From assembly GCF_021596945.1 (NCBI RefSeq), contig NZ_CP063779.1, positions 1 through 64,000 of the forward strand: a stretch of DNA of 64,000 nucleotides. The letters are read 5' to 3'. Source of the stretch: Mongoliitalea daihaiensis. GTDB lineage: Bacteria; Bacteroidota; Bacteroidia; Cytophagales; Cyclobacteriaceae. The notes below the pieces were generated by a model. That model ran no database searches, was not told the DNA's origin, and was given only the letters and a program-made list of their open reading frames with translations. Numbering within the stretch: position 1 is the first letter of the stretch; each line of letters opens with the position of its first letter. This document shows positions 28,645 to 38,666 of the stretch, piece after piece. A program made the translations under genes and the position numbers.

Positions 28645-28678
28645 CTAGCAGAAAGAAGAAAATCCTTCTTTCTGCTAG
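28645..28678. promoter_or_regulatory. Strong intergenic hairpin between the surface-protein and enzyme blocks
   Basis: CTAGCAGAAAGAAG and its exact complement CTTCTTTCTGCTAG are separated by a 6-base loop (28659-28664), giving a perfect 14-bp stem. It lies 15 bases after the stop of the GH10-like gene on the minus strand. A T-rich stretch follows only after about 15 bases, so it is a partial terminator or an mRNA 3'-stabilising hairpin that could give the Sus-type genes higher expression than the enzymes. Confidence 0.6.
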
Positions 28679-28693
28679 ATTAGTTCATCGAAA

Positions 28694-30805
28694 TTATCTC
28701 TGAAAACCTTCAGCAATACCCGCATAGGCATGTTTGCGGACTAAACCAGAAGTCCAAAGACCCGATCTTGCTGAATCTGTTCCATCAATAGGAGCTGCGA
28801 AAGTGATACCTGCTTGTTGATTAGAAGGAATCAAATCCAAGTAAAGGCTAATAACCTGCTTGTAAGCCTCTCCCTGTGTAATCAATGCAACTACAGATGG
28901 ATTTGCGTCATTCAATCTTACCTCTAGGGCACTGATTTTAACTTTTTTGCCAGTAGCGGCTAACAGTCTAAACATCTGTGCAACATTTTCCATGTTAGAA
29001 TTTAAATTCAAAACCATGCGTGCTGCAATTCCGTCAACTTGACCACCGTTTTGCTCTATGTATGAGACATAATCAATCAATGCTTCGCACTTAGCAAGAT
29101 TGGCTTCCATTCCGCTTTCGCTGATATATAAAACATCGCCTGAGTTCCCAAATTGCCTAGCAAGCTTGAATGCCTCCACCCCATAATCCTTTCCAATATA
29201 ATCCTGCCAGTAGAATTCCCCCTCACCTGGAGTTAATCCAACTCCAGTACGAATAAGACTTGTATTGGATTCATGAATTGGCTCAGCTACCACAACACGT
29301 TCAGTTATTTGACCTTTGGTTTCTCCAACAAACTGACTGATGTAACGCTCCATCTGTGTACTGATGATAGACGTCTTTTCTACTTCGGTCTTTTCAACTA
29401 TTGTGGTCGAACCACCAGTAAAGGCCTCACTTGATAAGACAACCTGATCAATGTAAACAGTCCCTGCAAATTCACCGTAACTAATGATAAATCGATTTCT
29501 ATCGTCAGCAGTCGCTGTAGTTGTAACGGATACAAATCTCCACTCAGGCGTTACAAAGACTTGACCGAAACCATTGGATGAGAAATTAGGGCTTTGCAAT
29601 TCCGGACGAATAACACCTTCAGCATCTCCACGAACCCAGAAGCTCAATCGGTATGTTTCACCATTGTTAACAGGAGCAGCCAATTGATATAACGTTTGCA
29701 CTTCCCAGAAGCCGCCAGTTAATGAAGGATTTGTGACAAAGAAAGCGCGCCCTTCGTTTCCGACCCCCATACCTTCTTCAGTTACACCGCGGACAGAATT
29801 ATTTCCCCATCCTCCCCAAGCAATACCGCCATCAAAATCACCACCAGAAATCAAATTATTGATTACTGGATCACCTTCTAGGTCATACACATACAAATTA
29901 TTGATATCCAAGAAATAATTTACACCAGACTCATAGCCTAATTCTAAATTAAATCGGAAACTTTCTCCTGTAAAATCACTTACACGAAAACGAATTTCTT
30001 TCCAAGAAATAGAAGTAGTAAATGTTTCAGTTGCAGCCCCTGAACCTCCCCATGCTAGTGCAGGCTCATTATTTGATAGACCTTCAAAAGTAAATCTGCC
30101 TTCTCCTGGCTGATCAGATTTGATATAGGCTATCACCTCATACGTACGACCAGGAATAATATTGATAGAAGGAGAGCTAAAACTTACATCTGATGGACTA
30201 CTGACAGCCATACCTGCAGATAATTTCACAGCCGGAGTACCAGCACCCATCCCCTGATTCGGTTCAAAGGTTACTCCTTGTGAACTAGCCCAATTATCAA
30301 GGTTACCACCAGATAACTCGCTCACATTTAACTCATTCATAAATGCGGGAGAATTTACAATCAATGGTGATAATTGACTATTTAAGAAGCTTGCATTTTG
30401 ATTTCTGTGCCAAACAAGTGGGCTTCCAAAAACATTGATTTCACGTGAATCTGCCATCTCTAACAATGCCTGAACTTGGACTAAATTTAAGTTACCATTG
30501 TTTTGGACAACAGTCCTATGGTCCATGCCAGAAGAAGGAGAAAACTCATTGAAGTTACGATTAATCAATCTAAATCGTACGCCTTGATTGGTATAATCAC
30601 TCATAGGTAAGGAGATCCCTACTCTGAAGTTGGGATTATTCAGCTCCTCAACATAATCCAATAAATCGCCGAAACTGTTAATTTCTTCCTGCATCTCAAC
30701 GCTCAAGGGTTTTTCCACTTGAAAATCATCCAGAGCACCAAAATCCGCACATGATGCTAAGCTTAGCAACCCTAAAACACCAATTGAATAGATAATTTTT
30801 TTCAT
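28694..30805 (-). CDS. GH10-derived surface glycan-binding protein with inserted CBMs (probable pseudoenzyme)
   Basis: A 703-residue lipoprotein (lipobox LSLASC, Cys19) built like xylanases with carbohydrate-binding modules inserted in the GH10 barrel: N-terminal barrel part (about 45-165), two CBM4/CBM22-like sandwiches (about 166-310 and 315-462), then the rest of the barrel (475-703). The catalytic machinery is degraded. The nucleophile motif S/T-E-L-D reads SALE (Ala626 in place of Glu), GHTLVWH reads GSPLVWH (Ser128 in place of His), NDYN reads SESG, GxQxH reads AARMV, and the Asn before the acid/base is Ala507, though Glu508 remains. It occupies the SusE/F position after a susD and an SGBP gene. 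It most likely binds xylan at the cell surface without cutting it; inactivity is inferred. Confidence 0.85.
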   Translation of the reverse strand: MKKIIYSIGVLGLLSLASCADFGALDDFQVEKPLSVEMQEEINSFGDLLDYVEELNNPNFRVGISLPMSDYTNQGVRFRLINRNFNEFSPSSGMDHRTVVQNNGNLNLVQVQALLEMADSREINVFGSPLVWHRNQNASFLNSQLSPLIVNSPAFMNELNVSELSGGNLDNWASSQGVTFEPNQGMGAGTPAVKLSAGMAVSSPSDVSFSSPSINIIPGRTYEVIAYIKSDQPGEGRFTFEGLSNNEPALAWGGSGAATETFTTSISWKEIRFRVSDFTGESFRFNLELGYESGVNYFLDINNLYVYDLEGDPVINNLISGGDFDGGIAWGGWGNNSVRGVTEEGMGVGNEGRAFFVTNPSLTGGFWEVQTLYQLAAPVNNGETYRLSFWVRGDAEGVIRPELQSPNFSSNGFGQVFVTPEWRFVSVTTTATADDRNRFIISYGEFAGTVYIDQVVLSSEAFTGGSTTIVEKTEVEKTSIISTQMERYISQFVGETKGQITERVVVAEPIHESNTSLIRTGVGLTPGEGEFYWQDYIGKDYGVEAFKLARQFGNSGDVLYISESGMEANLAKCEALIDYVSYIEQNGGQVDGIAARMVLNLNSNMENVAQMFRLLAATGKKVKISALEVRLNDANPSVVALITQGEAYKQVISLYLDLIPSNQQAGITFAAPIDGTDSARSGLWTSGLVRKHAYAGIAEGFQR

Positions 30806-30823
30806 AAACTAATTTTTTACAAG

Positions 30824-31849
30824 TTATTGTACTACAGGATTAAAAAACTCCAAACCGACACCACGATTTCTCATAACAAGTGTATCAGTTGTCACAACTC
30901 TCATCGTTGGCAGATCAAGCTCATATTGCAAATACAAGGCATCACGATCTTGATTTCCCCAACTTTGCTTCTCACCCCTCTTGACAAAAGAGCCAGTACC
31001 CGAAGCAGTCACACCTTCTGTAGCAGAAGAAATTGTGCAATTTCCCTGATTGTTAAATTCTAACCTAAGATTGATCACTTGACTTACTCCATCGTTGCCT
31101 TGAAGAGTCAATGGAAAATCAATGGTAGTCAACGATTGCGTATGAAGGTCTTTCAACTCGTCCTGCTCTACAAATCGTTCTCTACGAATCACTTGCTCCG
31201 TAAGACTTTCATGACCAGGTTTACCTGTGATGACATCCAAGCCTCTTCGCAAGTAGATACCATGCCACTCGTTAACATATTTTACTGCATAGAGGACAAA
31301 GTCTTTTGGTAAAGCCTCCCAATCTCCAGCCACATGTCTATTTGGATTTGGTAAAGGAGAAGAACCTCGAAGGACAGTATCCACATTTGCAGCAGATACA
31401 ATTCTTAAAGGAAATACATAAGTATTTCGAATAGCCTCAGGATCATTGAAGAAAGCGCCTGTCAGTTGAACCTCCACACCGCCAATGATAGAACCTCTTG
31501 GAATCACAATTTCAGATTCGGTCATTTGGAAATACTCTGTCGGTAAAACTTTCACTTCACGCCCACCTTGTGAAAACAAAAGATTTTCAACTAAGGATGG
31601 ATCATATGCAATCTCTAAGCGAATATCATTTCTGTTTTCATACACACCACCTGTAGTAGCCATTACTCTGAATTTACGCTCATTGTCGAGCGTCGTATCA
31701 AAGATATCTTCACCCAAGGTTATTGTCCTTACAGGATACTGATGGGCAAAATACACGCTCTGGAAATCAAAGTCTGGGAACTGCCAGTCCTGATTGACAC
31801 AAGAGCTGATGCCTATGACGGCGATTAATACAATTATTATTTTTTTCAT
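30824..31849 (-). CDS. SusD-adjacent surface glycan-binding lipoprotein (DUF1735-type)
   Basis: A 341-residue lipoprotein. The start at 31849 is preferred over 31870 because MKKIIIVLIAVIGISSC is a compact lipoprotein signal (Cys17). The N-terminal half (SVYFAHQYPVRTITLG to about 165) matches the BT_3987-like DUF1735 domain of PUL-encoded outer-surface proteins; the C-terminal half resembles the partner domain that usually follows it. The position directly after susD, with a 41-base gap, marks it as a surface glycan-binding protein that holds xylan for the SusCD importer. No catalytic motif is seen. Confidence 0.85.
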   Translation of the reverse strand: MKKIIIVLIAVIGISSCVNQDWQFPDFDFQSVYFAHQYPVRTITLGEDIFDTTLDNERKFRVMATTGGVYENRNDIRLEIAYDPSLVENLLFSQGGREVKVLPTEYFQMTESEIVIPRGSIIGGVEVQLTGAFFNDPEAIRNTYVFPLRIVSAANVDTVLRGSSPLPNPNRHVAGDWEALPKDFVLYAVKYVNEWHGIYLRRGLDVITGKPGHESLTEQVIRRERFVEQDELKDLHTQSLTTIDFPLTLQGNDGVSQVINLRLEFNNQGNCTISSATEGVTASGTGSFVKRGEKQSWGNQDRDALYLQYELDLPTMRVVTTDTLVMRNRGVGLEFFNPVVQ

Positions 31850-31890
31850 GTTTTTTTCTTTTGGCTTCAAGAAACTCTAGCAAATGAATA

Positions 31891-33666
31891 TTACCAGCCT
31901 GTGTTTTGTCTAAGTGCATTATACTTCAGTAATTCACTCAAAGGAACTGGACCATATTTCATGTGTTCTCCAAACACCCTATTCTGAACATTGATGACCT
32001 GAAAACTATTGTTTTGAATTCTCACACCTCGTGCAGGTTCAGTCAAGTTTAAATTCCATCTTCTGATATCCCAGAATCGGAAACCTTCGAAGCAAAGCTC
32101 CAATCTTCTTTCATTTCGAATCAACTGACGCATTGCATTTTGGTCATTTCTAATCGACTCTAGATATGCATCTCCATTCGTTAAGCCAATTCCAGCACGC
32201 TGTCGAATAGCTTTGATCACATCGTATGCAGAAAAACCATACGTACCAGCCGCCAAAGGACCCCAAGCCTCATTCGCAGCCTCAGCATAAATTAAATACA
32301 ATTCAGTATATCGAATTCTTGGCATCACATGTAGCTGACCGTTGACAGAAACAGGGTTCAAATTCACATCTTGTCTTAAGAGCTTGCGCATATAATAACC
32401 GGTTCGTGTGGATACTTCAACTCGGTTGATCCCATCATTGGTGCCTCCATCGGCTGCCGTATTGATCACTTGATTGTTTGGTCCTGCAGTATTCCCATTG
32501 CGGATAATGTAATGATTGAAACGTGGGTCTCTATTCGCATAGGGATCGGCTGGATTGTAAGAGCTATTTGGATGATCGATGGGATATCCATCAATTGATG
32601 GAAATGCATCTACCAAGTTTTGGGTTGGATTCAAGAGACCATTTCCAAATTGTGTTGGAGGGAAATGGGCTGCTTCCAAGTTACTGGAAGGACCTCCTAA
32701 GGATGTTCTCCATAAAATCTCTCCTTGATTGACACCGCCACCCAAGTTATTGATTTCATTGACATTTGTGTACCAAGTCAATCCTGTTGGAGCTAATCCA
32801 GAAACACCACCATTCAGGCTTAAGATTTCGCCAGCGTATCTTGCCGCATCTTCCCAAGTGGTATTATTGCCTTGGCTAAATGCAGGGCTTGCTGCCATCA
32901 ATGCTGCTTGCGCTCTAATTGCACGAGCGATTCTACCACTTAATAATTGTCTCGCATCCTCTCCGAAAACGCGATTATAATCATTTCGATTGGCCCCCAT
33001 AGCTCTGTAGCGCTGAGGAACGTCTTCTTCACTAGCTACATTCTCATAATCCAAGGGTAACAAATCAATTGCTTCCTGAACATCGGAATACAATTGTTCC
33101 ATACACTCTTGGAAAGTATTCCGTGGCAAGTTGAATTGTGAGTTTAAGTTTTGGGCCTCAGTAAATAACTGAACTCCCAACATTTGACCGTCAGCCATTC
33201 CTCCATGCGCCTGTAATAAATGATACATGAACAAAGCTCTTAGGCCTAATGCCTCACCTTTGATTCTATCTGCAAACATGCGGTCCAACATAGGATTATT
33301 GACCACAAATGAAACACTGTCAGAAGTTTCAATCATCAAGTTCAAGTACTGAATAGCAGCCTTTGAATTTTGCCATTGATTGACAGGATTATTATCTGCT
33401 GCCCATTGACCACTTGCCATGTTGAAGAAGGCATTGTTTTCATTGTTTGCCACGGCATCGTCAGTAGCCATATCGTTGAATTGCCACCCATTCCGCGGAA
33501 TGCGAGCATATCCATTGATAATCAATCCTTGAGCAAATCGTGGTTCGTTATAACTACTTTCAATATCCCTGTTATTTTGAATAGCAGGTTCAAATAGGTC
33601 ATCACAGGAAGTATTCATTACCATGACTACTGCCAGCATTCCCACTATATTTTTAATATTCTTCAT
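31891..33666 (-). CDS. SusD/RagB-family outer-membrane lipoprotein
   Basis: A 591-residue SusD-type lipoprotein (lipobox MNTSC, Cys21) with TPR-like helices and the C-terminal family signature: RNERRLELCFEGFRFWDIRRW, then a tail ending NTGW. It forms the lid of the TonB-dependent importer encoded 12 bases upstream (33679) and captures oligosaccharides at the surface. It is the second SusD of the locus and is clearly different in sequence from the one at 36741, so the two importers probably take different glycans. Confidence 0.95.
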   Translation of the reverse strand: MKNIKNIVGMLAVVMVMNTSCDDLFEPAIQNNRDIESSYNEPRFAQGLIINGYARIPRNGWQFNDMATDDAVANNENNAFFNMASGQWAADNNPVNQWQNSKAAIQYLNLMIETSDSVSFVVNNPMLDRMFADRIKGEALGLRALFMYHLLQAHGGMADGQMLGVQLFTEAQNLNSQFNLPRNTFQECMEQLYSDVQEAIDLLPLDYENVASEEDVPQRYRAMGANRNDYNRVFGEDARQLLSGRIARAIRAQAALMAASPAFSQGNNTTWEDAARYAGEILSLNGGVSGLAPTGLTWYTNVNEINNLGGGVNQGEILWRTSLGGPSSNLEAAHFPPTQFGNGLLNPTQNLVDAFPSIDGYPIDHPNSSYNPADPYANRDPRFNHYIIRNGNTAGPNNQVINTAADGGTNDGINRVEVSTRTGYYMRKLLRQDVNLNPVSVNGQLHVMPRIRYTELYLIYAEAANEAWGPLAAGTYGFSAYDVIKAIRQRAGIGLTNGDAYLESIRNDQNAMRQLIRNERRLELCFEGFRFWDIRRWNLNLTEPARGVRIQNNSFQVINVQNRVFGEHMKYGPVPLSELLKYNALRQNTGW

Positions 33667-33678
33667 ATCATTTCAATT

Positions 33679-36600
33679 TTAAAACTGAGCAGCTAAACCA
33701 AGATTAAAGAAGTGTGTCTGAGGAGCAGAACCAATATTGGTAGTCAAAATCTTTCGATTAGGTCCCAAGGTAAGTAGGTTAGCACCGTTCATATACACAT
33801 CCATTCCTTTGATGAATGCTCCTCCGAAGAATTTGTCGGCAGGTATACGATACGTTACTTGTACTCTTGCCAAATCAAACCTATTGGTACTGTACAACCA
33901 GAAATCAGAGTTTCTGAAGTTGTTGGCACCATTCAAGGTAGTCAATCGAGGATATTCTGCTGTTTCAGCAGTAGCTGGAGTCCATCGGTCTCTGACAACT
34001 TCTGAGTACTTTGCATCTCCAGAAATCCAGAAGTAAGAGCTATTACGCATGGCATGAGCTCCACTTCTCCACATACCTAGAGCAAAGAAGGTAAAGTTTT
34101 TCCACTGAGCTGTCACATTCAGACCCATTGTCAACGGAGCACCAAACCATCCACCTCTACCCAAGAAAACTTCATCTTGAGGAGTAATTCTGTCATCTCC
34201 ATTTTGATCAATGTATCGAATATCTCCGGGCGCAACTTCTCCAAAGATTTGAGTTGGAGATAATCCTATTTGAGCGCTGCTATTGAAAAAACCAGCATTT
34301 CTCAAACCCCATATTCCATCGATTGGTCTACCTTCTCTAACTTGATACTCGTCTAGCCAATTTTCCCCTCTTTGGATCGCTTTGGTAGCATAGTATGTTC
34401 CTACAAGTCCTATATTCAGATTCACAGCGCCTACTTTTTCCTTCACATTTAAGTTGAAATCAAAGCCTGTTCGCTGATCAGCATTATAGTTTTCGAAAGG
34501 AATGAAAGATGATGCAGGAAAACCTGTTGCAAAATAAGTTGGATAGATATCGCTTCTTTGAACCAATAAGCCAGTCATTCTACTGATGAATGCAGAACCA
34601 TTGAAGTACACCTTGTTATTGAAAAAGGATCCTTCGACTCCGATATTGACTTCTTCTCTCTTTGGAAATCTCATTCCTGGATTAGCACCTCTTCTGGAGA
34701 TAGTAGTAATGTTGTTCAATCCATCTTTCCAAGTGTAAAAAACAGTACCATCCCCCTGCTGCGTAAATACCTGCTCGTACAAATAATAATCCATGATATC
34801 TAAATCGGTGTGGACAATACCGCCTGATACAGAAACCAATAAATTATTTACTACAGATGAATTTTTCAAAAACCCTTCATTACTCAATCTCCATCCCAAT
34901 GATCCCGTTGGCGAAAATGCTCGTCGATTTTGCTCGGGTAATCTTGCAGAGTGAATGATAGCTCCATTAAATTCAGCAAGGAATCTGTTTTGATAATTGT
35001 AGCCTAGATGTATCCCCAAATTGGCATTACTTACCCTGTGGTACATTTGTGAAACACCCGTCTGGAATCCACTCGCGATCAACATCGCTGAAATCTCATG
35101 CTTCTCATCGATTACAGTGTTATAATTCAATTGAGCAGACATAGACATCGTTTGCTGAAATCTGTTCCCACTGATATTTTGAGTACGTGTACTTGCGTCC
35201 TGTCTAAAACGAGTCAAACCTGTAATCAGATCCTGACCGGCATAATTATTCCACTGAGGCTGATACACTGCATATTCATTATTGAATGCTAGCACATAGG
35301 AGGTCTGATAATCTAATCCAAATCTGTAGTTGAAAGTCAACCCTTCTGCAATATTTCTCAAATCTGCATTTACCCCAGTATTGAATTGATACTGTCTACT
35401 TGTAAACACATTGGAACCTCCAGCATAGATATCTGCTATTGGGTTGGTTTGCTCAAGTTGTGTACCGCCAAGCAAATACTGTCCTCCGATAAGGTGACTA
35501 CTATTCTGAATGAAGTTTTGAGAAACGGCATCATCGCCCTCTATCATACTGATTGGAACCAAAGGAGAAAAACGATTAGGTCTTATGGTCGCAGCACCTT
35601 GCCAAAAGTCAGTATTTACTCCTCTCCCATTGTAGAATATTACAGCTGCATCCGCAAAACCTGAAATGAAATTCGTTAGGTTCATGTCAACATTACCTCT
35701 GACATTAAATCGCTCGTTTCTATTTTGTGCAGCTTGGCCAAAGTTCAATAACGAACCTTCGGACATCATACCCAAATTGGTGTAATACCTTGCCCTGTCA
35801 TTTCCACCTGCAATCTCCATAGTAGCATCATGTCTACTATAAGCTTTTTGCAGATAGTCATTGGAATAAAAATCCAAATTAGGATAACGGTAAGGATTTG
35901 AACCAGAACCGTGATTAAAGATTTCTTCCTGAGAAAATAAAGGTTGTAATCCATCATTGACTCTTGCTTCATTAAACAAGGTCATGTATTCGGCTGATCC
36001 TAAATATTTAGGAATTTCCCGAGCGGCATGTACACCTGTATTGGCTCTTACATTAATCGTCTGCTTTCCTACACTACCACGTTTGGTGGTAACCATGATT
36101 ACACCTTTAGCTGCACGACTACCATAAAGAGCCACCGCAGACACACCCTTCAAGAATGTAATTTGCTCGATTTCAATAGGCATCACACTTCCTGGATCTC
36201 TTGGAACACCGTCTACTAAAAGTAAGTATTCATTGTTACCCCAGATATTTCCATGGAAACCAGGTGCAAAACCTTCCATGTTGTCCAAAGTCCAAGTGAA
36301 ATAGTTTTTCTCTAAGAGTTCAGGAATGTTTACAAATGAAACTCCACCCATTAGATTGGACCTATCCTTTGATTGAAATGCTGTATTGACTCTTCTAGAT
36401 TCCCATTCTGGAACCAAAATTATTTCTTCGGTCTGACCGGAAATCCTTACAACTTTTGATTCAAAGCCTTCTGCTCTGAAGATCAATAGCGAGTTTGGAG
36501 TTATCTGAATATCAAATTCTCCGTTCTCATTAGTAGTTCCCAAAACTTCCTCTTCATCAGTCAAGATGAATGCTGACGCAATTGGCGTACCCTTCGTGTC

Positions 36601-36708
36601 TTTGATTGATGATTGTATCCGTATGGTTTGGCTGGTCTGTGCCACTACTAGCACTGGGCTTGCAAGTAGCATCAAAACCAACATCCAAATTAAATTTTTA
36701 TATCTCAT
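33679..36708 (-). CDS. SusC/RagA-family TonB-dependent outer-membrane receptor
   Basis: A 1009-residue receptor with a signal peptide (ends VLVVAQ), an N-terminal carboxypeptidase-regulatory-like domain (about 27-100; GTPIASAFILTDEEEVLG), a plug (YLLLVDGVPRDPG, ALYGSRAAKGVIMVTTKRG) and a C-terminal 22-stranded barrel ending in THFFNLGLAAQF, with the terminal aromatic typical of outer-membrane proteins. It imports oligosaccharides with the SusD partner 12 bases downstream. It lacks the usual extra N-terminal STN domain, so it does not look tied to an anti-sigma factor, in agreement with no sigma/anti-sigma gene nearby. It follows susD of the first pair by 32 bases. Confidence 0.95.
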   Translation of the reverse strand: MRYKNLIWMLVLMLLASPVLVVAQTSQTIRIQSSIKDTKGTPIASAFILTDEEEVLGTTNENGEFDIQITPNSLLIFRAEGFESKVVRISGQTEEIILVPEWESRRVNTAFQSKDRSNLMGGVSFVNIPELLEKNYFTWTLDNMEGFAPGFHGNIWGNNEYLLLVDGVPRDPGSVMPIEIEQITFLKGVSAVALYGSRAAKGVIMVTTKRGSVGKQTINVRANTGVHAAREIPKYLGSAEYMTLFNEARVNDGLQPLFSQEEIFNHGSGSNPYRYPNLDFYSNDYLQKAYSRHDATMEIAGGNDRARYYTNLGMMSEGSLLNFGQAAQNRNERFNVRGNVDMNLTNFISGFADAAVIFYNGRGVNTDFWQGAATIRPNRFSPLVPISMIEGDDAVSQNFIQNSSHLIGGQYLLGGTQLEQTNPIADIYAGGSNVFTSRQYQFNTGVNADLRNIAEGLTFNYRFGLDYQTSYVLAFNNEYAVYQPQWNNYAGQDLITGLTRFRQDASTRTQNISGNRFQQTMSMSAQLNYNTVIDEKHEISAMLIASGFQTGVSQMYHRVSNANLGIHLGYNYQNRFLAEFNGAIIHSARLPEQNRRAFSPTGSLGWRLSNEGFLKNSSVVNNLLVSVSGGIVHTDLDIMDYYLYEQVFTQQGDGTVFYTWKDGLNNITTISRRGANPGMRFPKREEVNIGVEGSFFNNKVYFNGSAFISRMTGLLVQRSDIYPTYFATGFPASSFIPFENYNADQRTGFDFNLNVKEKVGAVNLNIGLVGTYYATKAIQRGENWLDEYQVREGRPIDGIWGLRNAGFFNSSAQIGLSPTQIFGEVAPGDIRYIDQNGDDRITPQDEVFLGRGGWFGAPLTMGLNVTAQWKNFTFFALGMWRSGAHAMRNSSYFWISGDAKYSEVVRDRWTPATAETAEYPRLTTLNGANNFRNSDFWLYSTNRFDLARVQVTYRIPADKFFGGAFIKGMDVYMNGANLLTLGPNRKILTTNIGSAPQTHFFNLGLAAQF

Positions 36709-36740
36709 AAGTGCTTTTTCAAAATGTTGAATTTGATTAA

Positions 36741-38654
36741 TTACCAGCCTGGGTTCTGTCTAAACTCAGGGTACAAGGTCACATCGGACACTTTCAATGG
36801 CAACCAGTAATGTCTTTCTGCCAATGGCCTTTCTACAAGAACCCGCTCTCTCAAGTTCAATACCCTCATTTGCGTAGGATCTCCTCCTAATTCAGATTCA
36901 GGAGCACGGTTAAACTCAATAGCTGTCTTTAATGTGTATGGCGGTTCAATCAATTGCATCCATCTCCTTAAGTCATTGAATCTGTGTCTTTCAAATGCCA
37001 ATTCAACAGCACGTTCGCGTTTGATCTCATTCAAAAACACATCCACAGAGGTTTGGAATTGTGGCAAAACATCCGGCATTTCGGCACGCTGTCTGATTAC
37101 ATTGACAGCCTCCACAGCTGTTTTACTAAAGTTTGTAGATTTACCCATTACAGAGTTGTGTCCCATCAAAGCTGCTTCTGCATACATCAAGTACACATCT
37201 GCCAATCTTAAGTAAGGCACGTTCAAGTGAAGAGCAGCACCAAAAGCAAAAGCATTATCATAAGCGTTTGCTGTCATGGGTACAAATTTTCTATTGACAT
37301 ATCCAGTTGGGCTACCGGATACCGCACCTCTGTAACTACCTCCAGTGTATAGATTTGCAAATCTGTTATCTTCCTGATTAGGAGGCATAGAACCTTGAAC
37401 CACCTGCATTCCATCAAAGACTATACTTTTATAAAAACGTGTATCTCTACCTCTGAATGGGAATTCAGGATTGTAACCTGATGTTGGATCTGCTTGTGTG
37501 ATATCCGTTGGTAGTGGCAAACCATTAGCCATTCCAAAATTTTGATTTACAAAATTGGCTGTTGGAACAAATTTCGTAGCATCGCCATCAACAATAATGG
37601 ATGGGAAATACTGCTTGGTGATACCAAAGTTCGATTGATCACCAGACCAATAGAGAGATCTAAAAATAGTCTCAGTTCCCCCTGACAAAGCCCAGTTCTG
37701 ACCCATGGTGTAAAATAATGTATGCCAACGGTCAAAAGGCATCAATGCATATTGAGTCTGCCCACTCTCAACCAAATCCAACAATTCTCCAAATGCTTCA
37801 GCAGATCGACGAGCAAAATCTGTATTGTACGTTCTACTACCTGTAGACTCAAAATTCATTAATGGACTAGCGGCGTACAATAGGTTCTTGCCCAAATAAG
37901 CCAATGCCATTATTTTATTGATTCTTAACTCATTTCTACCAAGTGTTCTCCTGCCGGCAATTGTATTATCCCAATTGATAGGTAAAAGATCAGCAGCTCT
38001 TCTTAAGTCTTGTGCAGCCCTCTCGGCGCTCTCATGATAGCTCAATCTGCCCTCTCTCAACTGTTCATCTCCAGGAAGCACTCGATCCACATAAGGAAGT
38101 CCTCCCACATGCTGAAAGAGCATGAAGTGAAACCAACCTCTAAAAAACAACAACTGTCCTTCAATCAATGCCCGCTCTTCATCTGTAGCGTCTGTCATCC
38201 TATGAAGATTTTCCAAACCAAGATTTGCTTTTCGAATGCCGTACCATGCTAATGGCCATAAACCCTTCGTATGAGGATTATCATTTGTATTAGCAGACCA
38301 CTTATCCATCCAGCTTGCTTGACCTCCATGACCAGAAAACTCTACTTGCCAAGCCCAGAAATTACCCCGGTCAAATGCAAAAGCAACATGAAAGTCACCT
38401 GCGGCCGATACCATTTCATCATCACCCCAGTTCCACGAAGAAGTCCAATAACTGGTAGTGAAATTAGGAATACAATGGTACAGTTCTTCTGTGTAACCCT
38501 GAAAATTCTGGAAATTAAGGAACGCAATTTCCTCAGAAATAACAGAATCTGGAGTTCTTTCCAAGTAATCTACGCAAGATGTGGCACCAAGCATCAACAG
38601 AGCAAAAGCACCTATAAAGTTGATTTTAATTTTTATATAATTTAAAGCTTTCAT
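36741..38654 (-). CDS. SusD/RagB-family outer-membrane lipoprotein
   Basis: A 637-residue SusD-type lipoprotein (lipobox MLGATSC, Cys27) with the typical N-terminal LERTPDSVISEE and the C-terminal KRERAVELAFERHRFNDLRRW and QNPGW signature. It pairs with the SusC 12 bases upstream. Many exposed Trp/Tyr residues near the N-terminus (TTSYWTSSWNWGDDEM, FWAWQVEF) may contribute to glycan stacking. It is the first SusD of the locus. Confidence 0.95.
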   Translation of the reverse strand: MKALNYIKIKINFIGAFALLMLGATSCVDYLERTPDSVISEEIAFLNFQNFQGYTEELYHCIPNFTTSYWTSSWNWGDDEMVSAAGDFHVAFAFDRGNFWAWQVEFSGHGGQASWMDKWSANTNDNPHTKGLWPLAWYGIRKANLGLENLHRMTDATDEERALIEGQLLFFRGWFHFMLFQHVGGLPYVDRVLPGDEQLREGRLSYHESAERAAQDLRRAADLLPINWDNTIAGRRTLGRNELRINKIMALAYLGKNLLYAASPLMNFESTGSRTYNTDFARRSAEAFGELLDLVESGQTQYALMPFDRWHTLFYTMGQNWALSGGTETIFRSLYWSGDQSNFGITKQYFPSIIVDGDATKFVPTANFVNQNFGMANGLPLPTDITQADPTSGYNPEFPFRGRDTRFYKSIVFDGMQVVQGSMPPNQEDNRFANLYTGGSYRGAVSGSPTGYVNRKFVPMTANAYDNAFAFGAALHLNVPYLRLADVYLMYAEAALMGHNSVMGKSTNFSKTAVEAVNVIRQRAEMPDVLPQFQTSVDVFLNEIKRERAVELAFERHRFNDLRRWMQLIEPPYTLKTAIEFNRAPESELGGDPTQMRVLNLRERVLVERPLAERHYWLPLKVSDVTLYPEFRQNPGW

Positions 38655-38666
38655 AGCATTTCAAAT

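Noticed and set aside
28694-30805. Annotation of this gene as an active endo-xylanase
   Set aside because: The fold is GH10, but the nucleophile and several subsite residues are substituted, so an active-enzyme call is not supported.
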